Positions 26,844 to 36,224 of a DNA stretch of 64,000 nucleotides are shown piece after piece. The notes beneath the pieces were generated by a model. That model saw only the letters and a list, made by a program, of their open reading frames with translations, did not search any database and was not told where the DNA came from. The translations under genes were made by a program, and so were the position numbers. Positions within the stretch are counted from its first letter, which is position 1; each line of letters begins with the position of its first letter. The stretch covers positions 676,001-740,000 of the forward strand of contig NZ_CP089518.1 in assembly GCF_025917685.1 (NCBI RefSeq). Direction: 5' to 3'. The DNA comes from Bacillus cereus (lineage in GTDB: Bacteria > Bacillota > Bacilli > Bacillales > Bacillaceae_G).

Positions 26844-27965
26844 GTGAAACAGCAAGTAAAAAAACTTCTTTTAACAACAAGTGTAGCGTTATTGGTAGCG
26901 CCAATTTCTACTTATGCACATCCAGGACGTACAGATGCTAATGGTGGACATACGTGTCGTACAAATTGTGAAAAATGGGGATTGCAGTACGGGGAATATC
27001 ATTATCACAATAAACCAGCTTCTAGTAGTGGTACAACGAGCCCAGCTCCTAGCCAAAATAATAATGGTGCTGTAGAAGCTGAAAGAAAAGCAGAAGCGCA
27101 GCACAATGCGGAGGCAGAAAAACAACGTGCTGCAGAAGCACAGCGTAAAGCAGAGGAAGAGAGACAGCATGCTGCAGAAGAACAGCGCAAAGTAGAGGAA
27201 GAGAGCCAGCGTGCTGCAGAAGAACAACGCAAAGCAGAAGAAGCACGTAAGGCAGAGGAAGCGCAGCGTAAAGCTGAGGCTGAAAAGGGACAAGCTGAAG
27301 GGCAAAAAAGCGGAGAGACAGATTTTAAAGCAGGAAAAAACAATGCAGAAGGACATGTAGCTGGAAAGTCAGATGCATATAAACAAGCATTTACAACTGC
27401 TTATGCTGTAACGTGGTCTTTAGAAGAACAGAAAAAAGCGCATTTTGAAAAAGGTAAAGAGCAAGGGTTAGCACAAGAGACAATGGACGATAGTCAAATT
27501 ACTCCTGAGTTTAAGGTGAACTTTGCAGAAGGTTTCCAAGTAGGTAATAAAGAGAGAACCGAAAAGATTGAAAAAGAACAAGCGGAACTTGGTGAAAAGG
27601 CTGGTAAAGAATTAGCTGAAAAGAAACCTGGGAATACTGAAAAGGATGTATATGTGAAAGCATATGAAACCGCGTATGAAAAGGGATATAAGTCTGCTAA
27701 AAAGGCAGCGGAAAAAGCTGGATATACATATGCATTTGAAAACTACGACTTAAAAGTTCCTGCTAAGTATGAAAAGAATGAAACATTAAAGAAATGGTTT
27801 ACTGAAGGATTTAAATCAAATAAAAAGGCAGCGGAAATTCGAGAAGAAGGATATAAAAAAGGAGACAGCTGGCTTTCATTCTTCTATAAGAGTTTCGTGC
27901 CAAGTGAATATAAAGAACATAAAGGCTTGTATGAACAAGCAATAGAAAAGGGAAAGAAAGCGTAA
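26844..27965 (+). CDS. Secreted YHYH-domain protein with Ala/Glu/Lys coiled coil
   Basis: A 373-residue exported protein. Signal peptide 1-25 (STYA-H). A YHYH domain follows directly: HPGRTDANGGHTCRTNCE and then GEYHYH at about residues 51-56, with His and Cys residues arranged like a metal site. A Ser/Pro/Asn linker leads to a long AEAQRKAEEE-type charged coiled coil (residues about 80-160), then a C-terminal region built of repeated G(Y/F)..G.k.a motifs. GTG 26844 with GGGGGGAA upstream is chosen because it places the signal peptide correctly. Function unknown; perhaps a surface or wall-associated protein. Confidence 0.8.
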   Translation: MKQQVKKLLLTTSVALLVAPISTYAHPGRTDANGGHTCRTNCEKWGLQYGEYHYHNKPASSSGTTSPAPSQNNNGAVEAERKAEAQHNAEAEKQRAAEAQRKAEEERQHAAEEQRKVEEESQRAAEEQRKAEEARKAEEAQRKAEAEKGQAEGQKSGETDFKAGKNNAEGHVAGKSDAYKQAFTTAYAVTWSLEEQKKAHFEKGKEQGLAQETMDDSQITPEFKVNFAEGFQVGNKERTEKIEKEQAELGEKAGKELAEKKPGNTEKDVYVKAYETAYEKGYKSAKKAAEKAGYTYAFENYDLKVPAKYEKNETLKKWFTEGFKSNKKAAEIREEGYKKGDSWLSFFYKSFVPSEYKEHKGLYEQAIEKGKKA

Positions 27966-27999
27966 AAAAAGATGAGGAAAATTCCTCATCTTTTTTTAA
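27963..27999. terminator. Bidirectional terminator
   Basis: AAAAAAAGATGAGGAA / TTCCTCATCTTTTTTT hairpin between the convergent YHYH and POT genes. Confidence 0.93.
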
Positions 28000-29381
28000 T
28001 CCATCCATTTCACTAATTTCTTAGAAATTAATAATAAAACAAAACCTAAAATAATCGCTGCAGCTCCGATTACTGTAAATACTTCAGCATATCCAAGTGA
28101 AGTTGTGAAGCTTGCAAGTTGTCCGCCTATAATGTTGGCGATTCCCGAGCTTGCTAGCCATACACCCATTAATAAAGAAGCAAGTTTTACTGGAGCAAGT
28201 GCGCTAACCATTGATAGTCCAACAGGTGATAAGAATAGTTCACCTAACGTATGGAAAAGATACGTAAAGACGATAAATAGTAAGTTTGCTTTTTCTGTAA
28301 TGTTATGTTCATCACTACCTGTTTTTAATGTAGCGATAACAAGAATGATATAACCGATACCAAGTAGGATCATACCAAGTCCCATTTTTGTTGGGATTTT
28401 CATGTCACCATTTTTTCTAGTTGCAAGTTTTGCCCATAATGCTGAAATGACTGGAGCAAGTAAAATAATAAATAACGGATTGACCGATTGGAACCAAGAT
28501 GTTGGAACTTCCCATCCGAACACAGAGCGGTCTACAAATTTGTTTGTATACAATGTTAACGAACTACCAGCTTGTTCAAAGCCAGCCCAGAAGAAGACAA
28601 CAAAGCATGTTAAAATGACGATAACTGCGGTACGTTGTTTTTCTTTTTTTGTTAACGGTGTATCTCCTACTGTCTGTTGTCCAGCAGCCGTTTGCAAATC
28701 GCGAGATGGTTTTTTACCGATATCACCAAGGAAGCGATTAGATAGTGTTGTAAATAAAATTTGTCCAATAATCATTCCGATTGAAGCAGCTAAGAAGCCG
28801 TAACGGAATCCGAAATGTACAACGCCATCAACTGTTGTTTTGAATAAATTTTCTGATAAAAATCCACAAACGAGTGGAGCTAAAAATGAACCGACGTTAA
28901 TACCCATATAGAAAATTGTAAATGCACTATCACGTTTTGGATCGTTCTCTTCGTATAATTCTCCAACAAGTGTAGAGATATTTGGTTTGAAGAATCCATT
29001 ACCGATAATAATAAGCGCTAATCCGAGGTATAGGCCCAATTGGTTTTGCAAGGCAAATAGTGTAAGGTTACCGAGTGCCATTGTTATACCACCAATTGTG
29101 ATTGCTTTTCGTCTACCTAGAAAACGGTCTGTTAAGTATCCACCAATCATTGGTGTAAAATAACAGGCTCCAGTATAAAACCCGTAAATAGAGAGTGCCC
29201 ATGCGGGACTAAACCCAAGACCACCACTTACTAAAGCTGTCGTTAAATATAATGTTAATAATCCTCGTAATCCATAGTAACTAAATCTTTCCCACATTTC
29301 TGTAAAGAAGAGTAAGTATAAACCTGGAGGATGTTTCTTTTTTCTTTGTTGTTCTTTTTCTAGTTGTATCGCTGATTCCAT
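27996..29381 (-). CDS. POT/PTR2 family di/tripeptide:H+ symporter
   Basis: A 461-residue, 12-14 TM proton-coupled oligopeptide transporter similar to lactococcal DtpT. Family marks are HPPGLYLLFFTEMWERFSYYGLRG (with the E..ER proton-coupling motif) at the N-terminus and the PTR2 signature FTIFYMGINVGSFLAPLVCG near residues 150-170. The ATG at 29381 follows AGGAGG with a good gap; an in-frame ATG seven codons upstream lacks a site. Imports di- and tripeptides into the cell. Single gene, convergent with the YHYH gene. Confidence 0.92.
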   Translation of the reverse strand: MESAIQLEKEQQRKKKHPPGLYLLFFTEMWERFSYYGLRGLLTLYLTTALVSGGLGFSPAWALSIYGFYTGACYFTPMIGGYLTDRFLGRRKAITIGGITMALGNLTLFALQNQLGLYLGLALIIIGNGFFKPNISTLVGELYEENDPKRDSAFTIFYMGINVGSFLAPLVCGFLSENLFKTTVDGVVHFGFRYGFLAASIGMIIGQILFTTLSNRFLGDIGKKPSRDLQTAAGQQTVGDTPLTKKEKQRTAVIVILTCFVVFFWAGFEQAGSSLTLYTNKFVDRSVFGWEVPTSWFQSVNPLFIILLAPVISALWAKLATRKNGDMKIPTKMGLGMILLGIGYIILVIATLKTGSDEHNITEKANLLFIVFTYLFHTLGELFLSPVGLSMVSALAPVKLASLLMGVWLASSGIANIIGGQLASFTTSLGYAEVFTVIGAAAIILGFVLLLISKKLVKWMD

Positions 29382-29473
29382 GTTATTTTCCTCCTGACAC
29401 AAACAAAAACAAAGTTAATAATTTTGTACATTTAATATTTTACCTTATTAACTATTATAAGTCAATAAAGGTT

Positions 29474-29490
29474 GATTTTTCAGAAGAAAT
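29474..29490 (+). promoter_or_regulatory. Weak CodY-box-like sequence before brnQ
   Basis: ATTTTTCAGAAGAAATT resembles the CodY motif AATTTTCWGAAAATT with several mismatches. Branched-chain amino acid carriers are common CodY targets in Bacillus; the site itself is only a suggestion. Confidence 0.25.
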
Positions 29491-29634
29491 TGGAAAAGGG
29501 AAGTAGTTATAGAATGGGTGTTTCTTTTATGGTAGACTATGGACTATGTTTTCTTTGTAAGGAAGCGGATTATCGCGCTTTTCCTACGTGTGGAATGGAT
29601 TTCATACATGATGAAATTGAAGAAGGAGAAAGAA

Positions 29635-30936
29635 ATGAACTTGTTACAGAAAAAAGAAATTTTACTTATTAGTCTTATGTTATTCTCTATGTTCTTTGGA
29701 GCAGGGAATCTTATATTCCCACCTTTCCTCGGATACGAAGCGGGAGAGCATGTGTGGATTTCATTGTTAGGTTTTATTATGTCAGCAACAGGGCTTCCGA
29801 TATTAGGGGTTATTGCTATTGCGAAGGCAGGAAGCTTTCAAACGTTAGCGGGTAGAGTTCATTCTTCATTTGCCATTATTTTTCCGTGTATTGTATATGT
29901 ATTTATTGGACCTGGTCTTGGTATACCGCGTGCAGGAAGTTTAGCTTTTGAAATGGGTCCAGGGCAGTTACTCCCAGAAGCGGGAAGCGTTGTATTATTG
30001 TTTTACACAGTTATTTTCTTTAGTATTGTATATTGGTTAAGTTTATCACCATCTAAATTAATGGGCTTGTTTGGAAAGGTTTTAACACCTTTATTATTAT
30101 GTATGATTGCCATTATATTTATAAAAAGTATGTTTACATCAGTAGGCAGTTTGAAAGAGTCTGCAGGAAATTATGGACAAGCTCCTATGTTCCAAGGGTT
30201 TTTAGACGGATATTTAACGATGGATGCGTTAGCGGCTTTAATATTTGGGATTGTTATTGCAAATGCTTTGCGTGCAAAAGGTATTGAAGATGATAAAGGT
30301 TTAGCTAAATATATGAGTATTGCTGGAATCGGGGCAGGACTATTACTATCTGTTATTTATGTCGTCCTCGGATATGTTGGTTCAATTAGTGGCTCGTTGG
30401 GGACATTTGATAACGGTGCGCAAGTGTTAGCGCAAGTTATGACGGCATTATTTGGACAAGGTGGAGTAGTTTTATTAGGTCTTATTTTTACTATCGCGTG
30501 TTTATGTGTTTCGATTGGACTCGTTACGTCTTGTAGTCAATTTTTCGCTAGTGTATTTCCGAAAGTATCTTATAAAGTTTGGGCGTTTATATTAAGTCTT
30601 GTTAGTATGATCTTAGCTAATTTAGGATTAACACAAATTTTAAAAGTATCAGTACCAATTCTCGGATTTATTTATCCCGTTGCACTAACCCTTATTATTT
30701 TAGGGTTATTCCATAAGTATATTGGAAAGTATGTATATGTATATTCGGTCACGATTGGAATCGTAGCGTTATTTAGTGCGATTGATATTTTAAATAAAAA
30801 TGTGATGATGAATAAGTGGACACCAGTATTGAAATACATTCCGTTTTATACAGAAGGTGTTGGATGGATTGTTCCAGCTATTTTCGGTGTTTGTATTGGT
30901 GTTATTGTTAGTATTGCTATAAATAAGAAGAAATAA
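29635..30936 (+). CDS. brnQ: Branched-chain amino acid:cation symporter
   Basis: A 433-residue, 12-TM LIVCS-family carrier that imports leucine, isoleucine and valine with Na+ or H+. The N-terminal LLISLMLFSMFFGAGNLIFPPFLG motif is diagnostic. The open frame extends 32 codons upstream, but that stretch is charged, unlike the family and without a site, whereas GAAGGAGA lies eight bases before ATG 29635. Monocistronic with its own terminator. Several brnQ paralogues are usual in this group. Confidence 0.93.
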   Translation: MNLLQKKEILLISLMLFSMFFGAGNLIFPPFLGYEAGEHVWISLLGFIMSATGLPILGVIAIAKAGSFQTLAGRVHSSFAIIFPCIVYVFIGPGLGIPRAGSLAFEMGPGQLLPEAGSVVLLFYTVIFFSIVYWLSLSPSKLMGLFGKVLTPLLLCMIAIIFIKSMFTSVGSLKESAGNYGQAPMFQGFLDGYLTMDALAALIFGIVIANALRAKGIEDDKGLAKYMSIAGIGAGLLLSVIYVVLGYVGSISGSLGTFDNGAQVLAQVMTALFGQGGVVLLGLIFTIACLCVSIGLVTSCSQFFASVFPKVSYKVWAFILSLVSMILANLGLTQILKVSVPILGFIYPVALTLIILGLFHKYIGKYVYVYSVTIGIVALFSAIDILNKNVMMNKWTPVLKYIPFYTEGVGWIVPAIFGVCIGVIVSIAINKKK

Positions 30937-30939
30937 GTA

Positions 30940-30980
30940 AGAGGTGTTTTCCTATTTCGGAAAACACCTTTCTTTTTTGG
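30940..30980 (+). terminator. Intrinsic terminator of brnQ
   Basis: AGGTGTTTTCC / GGAAAACACCT stem followed by TTCTTTTTT. Confidence 0.88.
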
Positions 30981-31074
30981 AAAAATGGTATCGAACATGA
31001 ATAGACTAATAGTATGATAAGGGTAATTGGTAATATATAGGTTGATTGAAAAATCGATGATGAGGGGGGAGTAT

Positions 31075-32796
31075 ATGAAGGAGGATTTAAACAAGAAAAT
31101 AGAAGCGCTCGAAACGGCAATTGAAACGATGCAAGAGACACTTTATGAATTGAAAGCGAAGCAAAGAAAAATAGAAGTAGATAAAGTTCAACAAAATGTT
31201 AATAAGGAAAAGAAAGAATATATTGAGGCGGTAAGTAATGAAAAGTTACAAGAAGACGTAGTAAAGACGAGGGAATCCATACAAGAGCAAAAGGTGAAAC
31301 AAGTAGATATATCTGCATTTAAGCCCGCACCATTTAATATTATAAAGTTTTGTCAAACATGGTTACCACGCATATTTGTCGGTATTATGCTACTTGGCGT
31401 TATTTGGTTATTTAAAGCAGGAGTAGATGCTGGATTATTAACACCAGCGATACGGGTTGTGTTTGGTATAGTACTATCTGCCGGTTTGTATTACGTAGGA
31501 GATATACAAATTAAAAGAGAGCGGCAAGCGTTAGGGTTAGTATTAGCTGGAGGAAGTATTACGGGAATTGTTTTAACAACGTTTGCGGCACATTATTTAT
31601 ATGAGTTTATTCCTGCAAGTATTGCGTTTATCTGTAATATTGTATGGGTTATTTTAGGGATTTATTTAGCGAAAAGATATAGCTCGGAATACCTCGCTAT
31701 TTTCGTGGCGGTTGGAGCATTTTTTGTTCCTTTCTTGTTAAATAGTACGACTCCTAATACGTATATTTTCTTTAGTTATGAGACTATATTAACAATTAGC
31801 CTATTATGGTATGCATTGAGAAACCGTTATAATTACTTGTATATGATTTCTTATGTTGTTGCGGCAATTGTCCTATTTGTCTTCTTTGTTGTTATGTCAA
31901 TATTGGTAGAGAATGTGCAAGTACAGTTAACGGTTGTATACGGTACAATTCATTTGCTGTTATTTTGGCATATGTTTTCGGAGAGGAATTTTATACAAGA
32001 AGCAAGATTGGCGATATTTAGTGCAAATGCAGTTTTCTTTATTTTAGCGATCTCCCAAATTCCTGAATTTACAACGTGGGGATTAGTTATAAGTGCATTT
32101 GTGCATGCTGTTATGTTTGTACTTGAATATAGGAAGAATAAACATTCTGTATTTACAAATCTAATATTTGGCTTTGCAATGGGGTCATTTAGTTTAGCGA
32201 TTTTATACGAGTATAGTTTGGGAAATGCAGCGATCGTATTATTGTTACAAGGTTTCCTCGGTATGGTTACTGCTATTAAAGTAAAGCAAAATATTAAGTT
32301 GTATGTAGGTGCAACGATTTATGCGATTGGAATGGTACAGACGATTTTTAGCCCGTTTGATGAGTTCATTTCAGCAGGGTTTGTTGCTCATATTATTTTA
32401 ATAGGAACGTTCTATTATTGCATGATACAAGCAAAAGAAGTGTTAGCGAGTTTAGGTAAATATGTTTATTCTATAGCGCTCTACTCGTTAATGGTTATTG
32501 TATTTATTACAATTACGAGGATCGGTGAAGTTCTTTCTACAGATGGAAGTATAATTAGCGTATCTGTATCATTATTATGGATGGTATATGCTTTATTTGC
32601 AGTTTGGTTTGGCCGTAATAGACATATGAACGAAATACTATATGCGGGTTTAGTCGTATTAATAGTGACAGTAGGGAAGTTATTCCTTCTTGACTTACCA
32701 GAGGTGTCTATGATGATCAGGGCTGTGTTATTCTTAATCGTTGGTAGTATAGGTATCGTTATTTCAAGAATGTTTTTCTCAAAAGAAGAGAAGTGA
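31075..32796 (+). CDS. DUF2339-like polytopic membrane protein
   Basis: A 573-residue protein. Residues 1-85 are a charged coiled coil (KKIEALETAIETMQETLYELKAKQ), and from about residue 100 there are some 14-16 closely packed TM helices with very short loops, including the block FVGIMLLGVIWLFKAGVDAGLLTPAIRV typical of DUF2339. The C-terminus ends in FFSKEEK. ATG 31075 follows a very strong GAGGGGGGAG; the earlier in-frame ATG at 31027 lacks one. Function of this family is not established; B. subtilis and others have similar proteins without known role. Confidence 0.78.
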   Translation: MKEDLNKKIEALETAIETMQETLYELKAKQRKIEVDKVQQNVNKEKKEYIEAVSNEKLQEDVVKTRESIQEQKVKQVDISAFKPAPFNIIKFCQTWLPRIFVGIMLLGVIWLFKAGVDAGLLTPAIRVVFGIVLSAGLYYVGDIQIKRERQALGLVLAGGSITGIVLTTFAAHYLYEFIPASIAFICNIVWVILGIYLAKRYSSEYLAIFVAVGAFFVPFLLNSTTPNTYIFFSYETILTISLLWYALRNRYNYLYMISYVVAAIVLFVFFVVMSILVENVQVQLTVVYGTIHLLLFWHMFSERNFIQEARLAIFSANAVFFILAISQIPEFTTWGLVISAFVHAVMFVLEYRKNKHSVFTNLIFGFAMGSFSLAILYEYSLGNAAIVLLLQGFLGMVTAIKVKQNIKLYVGATIYAIGMVQTIFSPFDEFISAGFVAHIILIGTFYYCMIQAKEVLASLGKYVYSIALYSLMVIVFITITRIGEVLSTDGSIISVSVSLLWMVYALFAVWFGRNRHMNEILYAGLVVLIVTVGKLFLLDLPEVSMMIRAVLFLIVGSIGIVISRMFFSKEEK

Positions 32797-32797
32797 G

Positions 32798-32832
32798 AAG
32801 AAGGCAATCCATATCCGGATTGCCTTTTTCAT
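32798..32832. terminator. Bidirectional terminator
   Basis: AAGGCAATCC / GGATTGCCTT stem with T-run on the plus strand and A-rich left flank, between convergent genes ending at 32796 and 32832. Confidence 0.88.
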
Positions 32833-34379
32833 TATTTTTTATTAATCGTTACAGTTTCATTATATTTCGCTGTTGTGTTTTGACGTAGACGAAGTGTTGC
32901 CTGTCCAGTTGTATTTGGATCAAGTTGTACGTTCACAATTTTTTCAGCAGATCCTTGGTTATTTGTTATGAAAGAGAATGTACTGCTATATCCGAAAGAA
33001 GACGGCCAAGTGCCATTTGTATTTTGAACTTTTGCTACCTGTGTTCCGCCAGTTGTGAAAATACCTAAAGAATAATTATTGTATGTTGTATTTGGTAATA
33101 AGTTATTTACTTGAATCTTCATTTGGAATACTTCATTGTTTGGTAGAATGCTAGGGTGCGTAATTACGTAATCACTCGTTGTCACTGCACCGTTATAGCC
33201 GTATGAACCTGGTTTGAAAGTATTTGTATTGAACCACTGGTAACCTTGACTTGGTGCGCTCCAAGGTTCTGGTTGTGGTTCTGTTGATAAACTTGGTTGT
33301 TCAAATGTTTGTAGAGCTGTAGGTGCATCAAGCTGTAAACCACTTACTTGATCTAAGCTTGTAAATGTTTCTTGCTTCGCTAACCAATTCACTATGTTTT
33401 CTAATAGAACAGCATCGTTTTCTTCTTTATAACCATCATAAGTTTTCTTTGTTTGACCTGAGTCTTCGCGAACATATTTTGGCGATGCATCTTCAACAGG
33501 AGAAGAATCACCAATAAAGGCTGCTTTTCCAAGACCAACTTTTGCAATAGCAGCATAAGGCCCTTCTGCAACACCACCGCCGTTATAAACGCCGCTATCA
33601 ACAGCGTTATTCCATTTTGATGGATTTTCTGGAAGATATACAAGACCTTTCGCTAGTTTTGGATTTGTAATCGCAAGAGTAGAACCGGCATGCATTGCTA
33701 CAGATGAAACGCCAGTTGTAATTCCGAATGATTGCGCAGGTGAGACGATATTTTTAGCTGAAACATCACCAAGTGCATTGTAACGGAAGCGAATACCGAA
33801 ATTATCGGATAGCCAATCAGAGCTTTCTACTCCTTGCATAGCTTGTGATGTTGTTTCTTCATTAGACATACCCTTTGCTGGATTATCCCATGCCCCGCGT
33901 CTATATCCATTAAACACTTCTGAGGAGTCCCAGCGGTTTTTATTACGATCTGCATTATAATGATCGGCAATGAAGAAAATACTGCCACCGTTTTTCACGT
34001 ATTGTAACATTGCATCTTGCTCAGATTTTTTATAAGGAATATTTGCTTCGGGAACGATAAACACATTGTAATTTTTTAAATCGTCGTATGTAATAGATGT
34101 TGATTTACGAAGTTCCTTTACATGATATCCGTTTTGGGCAATGCCGTTTCCGAAATCAGAAAAACCGCCATCAATAACCCAGTCAGCTGTCCCAGCCGTT
34201 TGACCGTGCGTATTATCAAATAATACTTTCTTCCCATTGTTTTGGTTTACAACTTTTGCAGCAATTTCAGGAGCGGGGTCTACGGGGCTTTCGGCATAAG
34301 TAGACGGAATATAGGCACTGCCTATACTAAGTGTGATTGCTGTTGCTAAAGAAAATTGAATCCATTTTTTATTCTTCAT
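32832..34379 (-). CDS. Secreted protein with glutamine-amidotransferase-like domain
   Basis: A 515-residue exported protein. Signal peptide 1-29 (cleavage near STYA-ES). Residues about 48-335 resemble a class I glutamine-amidotransferase/DUF4350-type Rossmann fold (KVLFDNTHGQTAG, YNVFIVPEANIPYKKSEQ, YVKNGGSIFFIADHYNADRN, IGDSSPVEDASPKY). The usual nucleophilic Cys is not seen, so it may be a binding rather than catalytic fold. After a Gln/Pro-rich linker (about 370-385) a C-terminal beta-sandwich-like domain (390-515) ends in TVTINKK. Conserved Asp/His residues (HYNADRNKNRWD) could bind metal. No LPXTG. Substrate and role unknown; probably extracellular. Confidence 0.72.
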   Translation of the reverse strand: MKNKKWIQFSLATAITLSIGSAYIPSTYAESPVDPAPEIAAKVVNQNNGKKVLFDNTHGQTAGTADWVIDGGFSDFGNGIAQNGYHVKELRKSTSITYDDLKNYNVFIVPEANIPYKKSEQDAMLQYVKNGGSIFFIADHYNADRNKNRWDSSEVFNGYRRGAWDNPAKGMSNEETTSQAMQGVESSDWLSDNFGIRFRYNALGDVSAKNIVSPAQSFGITTGVSSVAMHAGSTLAITNPKLAKGLVYLPENPSKWNNAVDSGVYNGGGVAEGPYAAIAKVGLGKAAFIGDSSPVEDASPKYVREDSGQTKKTYDGYKEENDAVLLENIVNWLAKQETFTSLDQVSGLQLDAPTALQTFEQPSLSTEPQPEPWSAPSQGYQWFNTNTFKPGSYGYNGAVTTSDYVITHPSILPNNEVFQMKIQVNNLLPNTTYNNYSLGIFTTGGTQVAKVQNTNGTWPSSFGYSSTFSFITNNQGSAEKIVNVQLDPNTTGQATLRLRQNTTAKYNETVTINKK

Positions 34380-34511
34380 AGAAGAATCCCCCTAATAATA
34401 AATATATGTGCTTTAATAATGTAATCTATTTTTTTTAGGAAAGAAAGATAGAAAATATTAAATAGTGTAAAGATAACGTTAATTTAATTGAGAAATATTT
34501 ATGTGAATAAT

Positions 34512-34548
34512 GAAAAAATCTCTTCCTAGTAAATGAGGAAGAGATCAT
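34512..34548 (-). terminator. Intrinsic terminator of the amino acid permease gene
   Basis: On the minus strand GATCTCTTCCT / AGGAAGAGATTTTTT hairpin, ending a few bases after the stop at 34553. Confidence 0.88.
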
Positions 34549-34552
34549 AGGT

Positions 34553-35944
34553 TTAACTAATTTTTGAATTAGGTGTTTCATCAATCTTATGAAAACCTTT
34601 CATATAATACACGATAGCCAAGCCGATAAGCCAAATTGGACCGACGATTAATGCGATTCGTGTATCTTCTGAATAGGCCATGATACCTAGTACAAGTACA
34701 AGGAAGCCGAGTGAGAAATATGAACTTAATGGGTGTAAAGGCATTTTATATGCTAGCTTATCCTTTTTATTAGTCTGTAATCCTTTACGGAATTTAATTT
34801 GCGCGACTAATATAATTCCCCAAGTCCAAATTGCACCGAAAGTTGAAATACTAGTTAGCCATGTAAACACTTTTGCAGGAACAAGGTAGTTTAATATAAC
34901 GCCAACGAGTAAAACGATTGCTGTTGCTATAATTCCTTGACTAGGAATACCGTTTTTATTTAAACGGCCGAATCGTTCAGGAGCTTTCTTTTGTTGTGCT
35001 AATGTAAATAGCATACGGCCTGTACTAAACAAACCACCGTTACAAGAAGAAAGAGCAGCTGTTAAAACGACAAAGTTAATAATACCTGCTGCCTTTGCAA
35101 TACCGATTTGCTGGAACGTTAGTACGAATGGACTGCCTTTCTCACCAAATTCGTTCCAAGGATAAATTGCCATCATAACGAATAGAGCTCCAACGTAGAA
35201 TAATAAGATTCTCCAAAATACGTTATCAATTGCTTTTGCAAGTGTTTTTTTTGGATTTTGAGCTTCACCAGCTGTAACCCCGATAAGTTCGACTCCTAAA
35301 TAAGCGAATAATACCATCTGTAAGGAAAGTAGTAATCCAGAGAATCCATTTGGGAACCAGCCTCCGTGCTCCCAAAGATTTGAAATGCCAGTTGCGACGC
35401 CTCCGTTTCCAAATCCGAATAAAATAATCCCAGCACCGACTACTATCATACAGATAATTGTGACAATTTTAATGAGAGCAAACCAAAACTCAAGTTCTCC
35501 AAATACTTTTACAGATAAGAAGTTGAAAGCACTCATTAATAAAAGAGCTAGTAACGCCCAGATCCAACGCGGGATATCTGGGAACCAGTACTGCATGTAA
35601 ATTCCTGCCGCTGTAATTTCCGCCATACAAGTAACAACCCATAAAAACCAGTAATTCCAGCCTGTAATATATCCAGCTAGTGGGCTGATGTAATCATTTG
35701 CATATTTACTAAAAGAGCCAGCAACTGGTTGTTCAATTGCCATTTCTCCGAGTGCGCGCATAATGAAAAAAATAACGAGTCCGGCAATCATATAACCTAG
35801 TAAAATGGATGGGCCAGCTAGTTTAATAGCGGAAGCTGATCCTAAAAATAATCCAACGCCAATAGCTGAACCGAGAGACATTAAGGTAATATGTCGTTCT
35901 TTTAAACCACGGTTTAAAGTTTCAGATTTGTTTGTTTGCTGCAT
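34553..35944 (-). CDS. APC-family amino acid permease (AAT type)
   Basis: A 463-residue, 12-TM permease. TM1 has the unwound-helix motif SLGSAIGVGLFLGSASAIKLAGPSI typical of AAT transporters, followed by ALGEMAIEQPVAGSFSKYAND (residues about 65-85). It resembles the ProY/AapA/CycA group (proline, alanine, D-serine); the substrate is not decidable. GGGGGTATTCTTCTT-type leader precedes the ATG. Monocistronic; its promoter region (35945-36224) is shared divergently with the purine permease gene. Confidence 0.88.
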   Translation of the reverse strand: MQQTNKSETLNRGLKERHITLMSLGSAIGVGLFLGSASAIKLAGPSILLGYMIAGLVIFFIMRALGEMAIEQPVAGSFSKYANDYISPLAGYITGWNYWFLWVVTCMAEITAAGIYMQYWFPDIPRWIWALLALLLMSAFNFLSVKVFGELEFWFALIKIVTIICMIVVGAGIILFGFGNGGVATGISNLWEHGGWFPNGFSGLLLSLQMVLFAYLGVELIGVTAGEAQNPKKTLAKAIDNVFWRILLFYVGALFVMMAIYPWNEFGEKGSPFVLTFQQIGIAKAAGIINFVVLTAALSSCNGGLFSTGRMLFTLAQQKKAPERFGRLNKNGIPSQGIIATAIVLLVGVILNYLVPAKVFTWLTSISTFGAIWTWGIILVAQIKFRKGLQTNKKDKLAYKMPLHPLSSYFSLGFLVLVLGIMAYSEDTRIALIVGPIWLIGLAIVYYMKGFHKIDETPNSKIS

Positions 35945-36224
35945 AAGAAGAATACCCCCTGTAGAGTGAACGATATTTGAATGCGTTTACTAAATATTTA
36001 ACTATTTCAAATTATAAAACATTTCTATCTGTTATGCTACAAAAATAATCATAATACACTGTACTACATCTGATCTTGTCAGACTTAAACTTAAAATTCT
36101 AACTATTAGAGAATATATTGACTCTTCTTTTTATTGATTGTTAAGATTAAGTATTACATTTTCTCACATACTAATAAGAAAAGAATGTGTGATAATAATT
36201 CAGGTGTAGGAAGGGTACATAAGT
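35945..36224. other. Divergent promoter region between amino acid and purine permeases
   Basis: AT-rich spacer of 280 bases holding both promoters. No purine riboswitch, T-box or repeat is evident. Confidence 0.5.

Noticed and set aside
26889..27356. Long antisense frames opposite the YHYH gene
   Set aside because: They mirror the Ala/Glu/Lys repeat of the sense gene, giving Cys/Phe/Leu/Ser-rich nonsense proteins.
29539..29634. Longer N-terminus for BrnQ
   Set aside because: The extra 32 codons do not resemble the family and lack a ribosome binding site; the conserved protein begins at 29635.
35945..36224. Purine riboswitch before the purine permease
   Set aside because: No conserved purine aptamer core or anti-terminator pair could be found.
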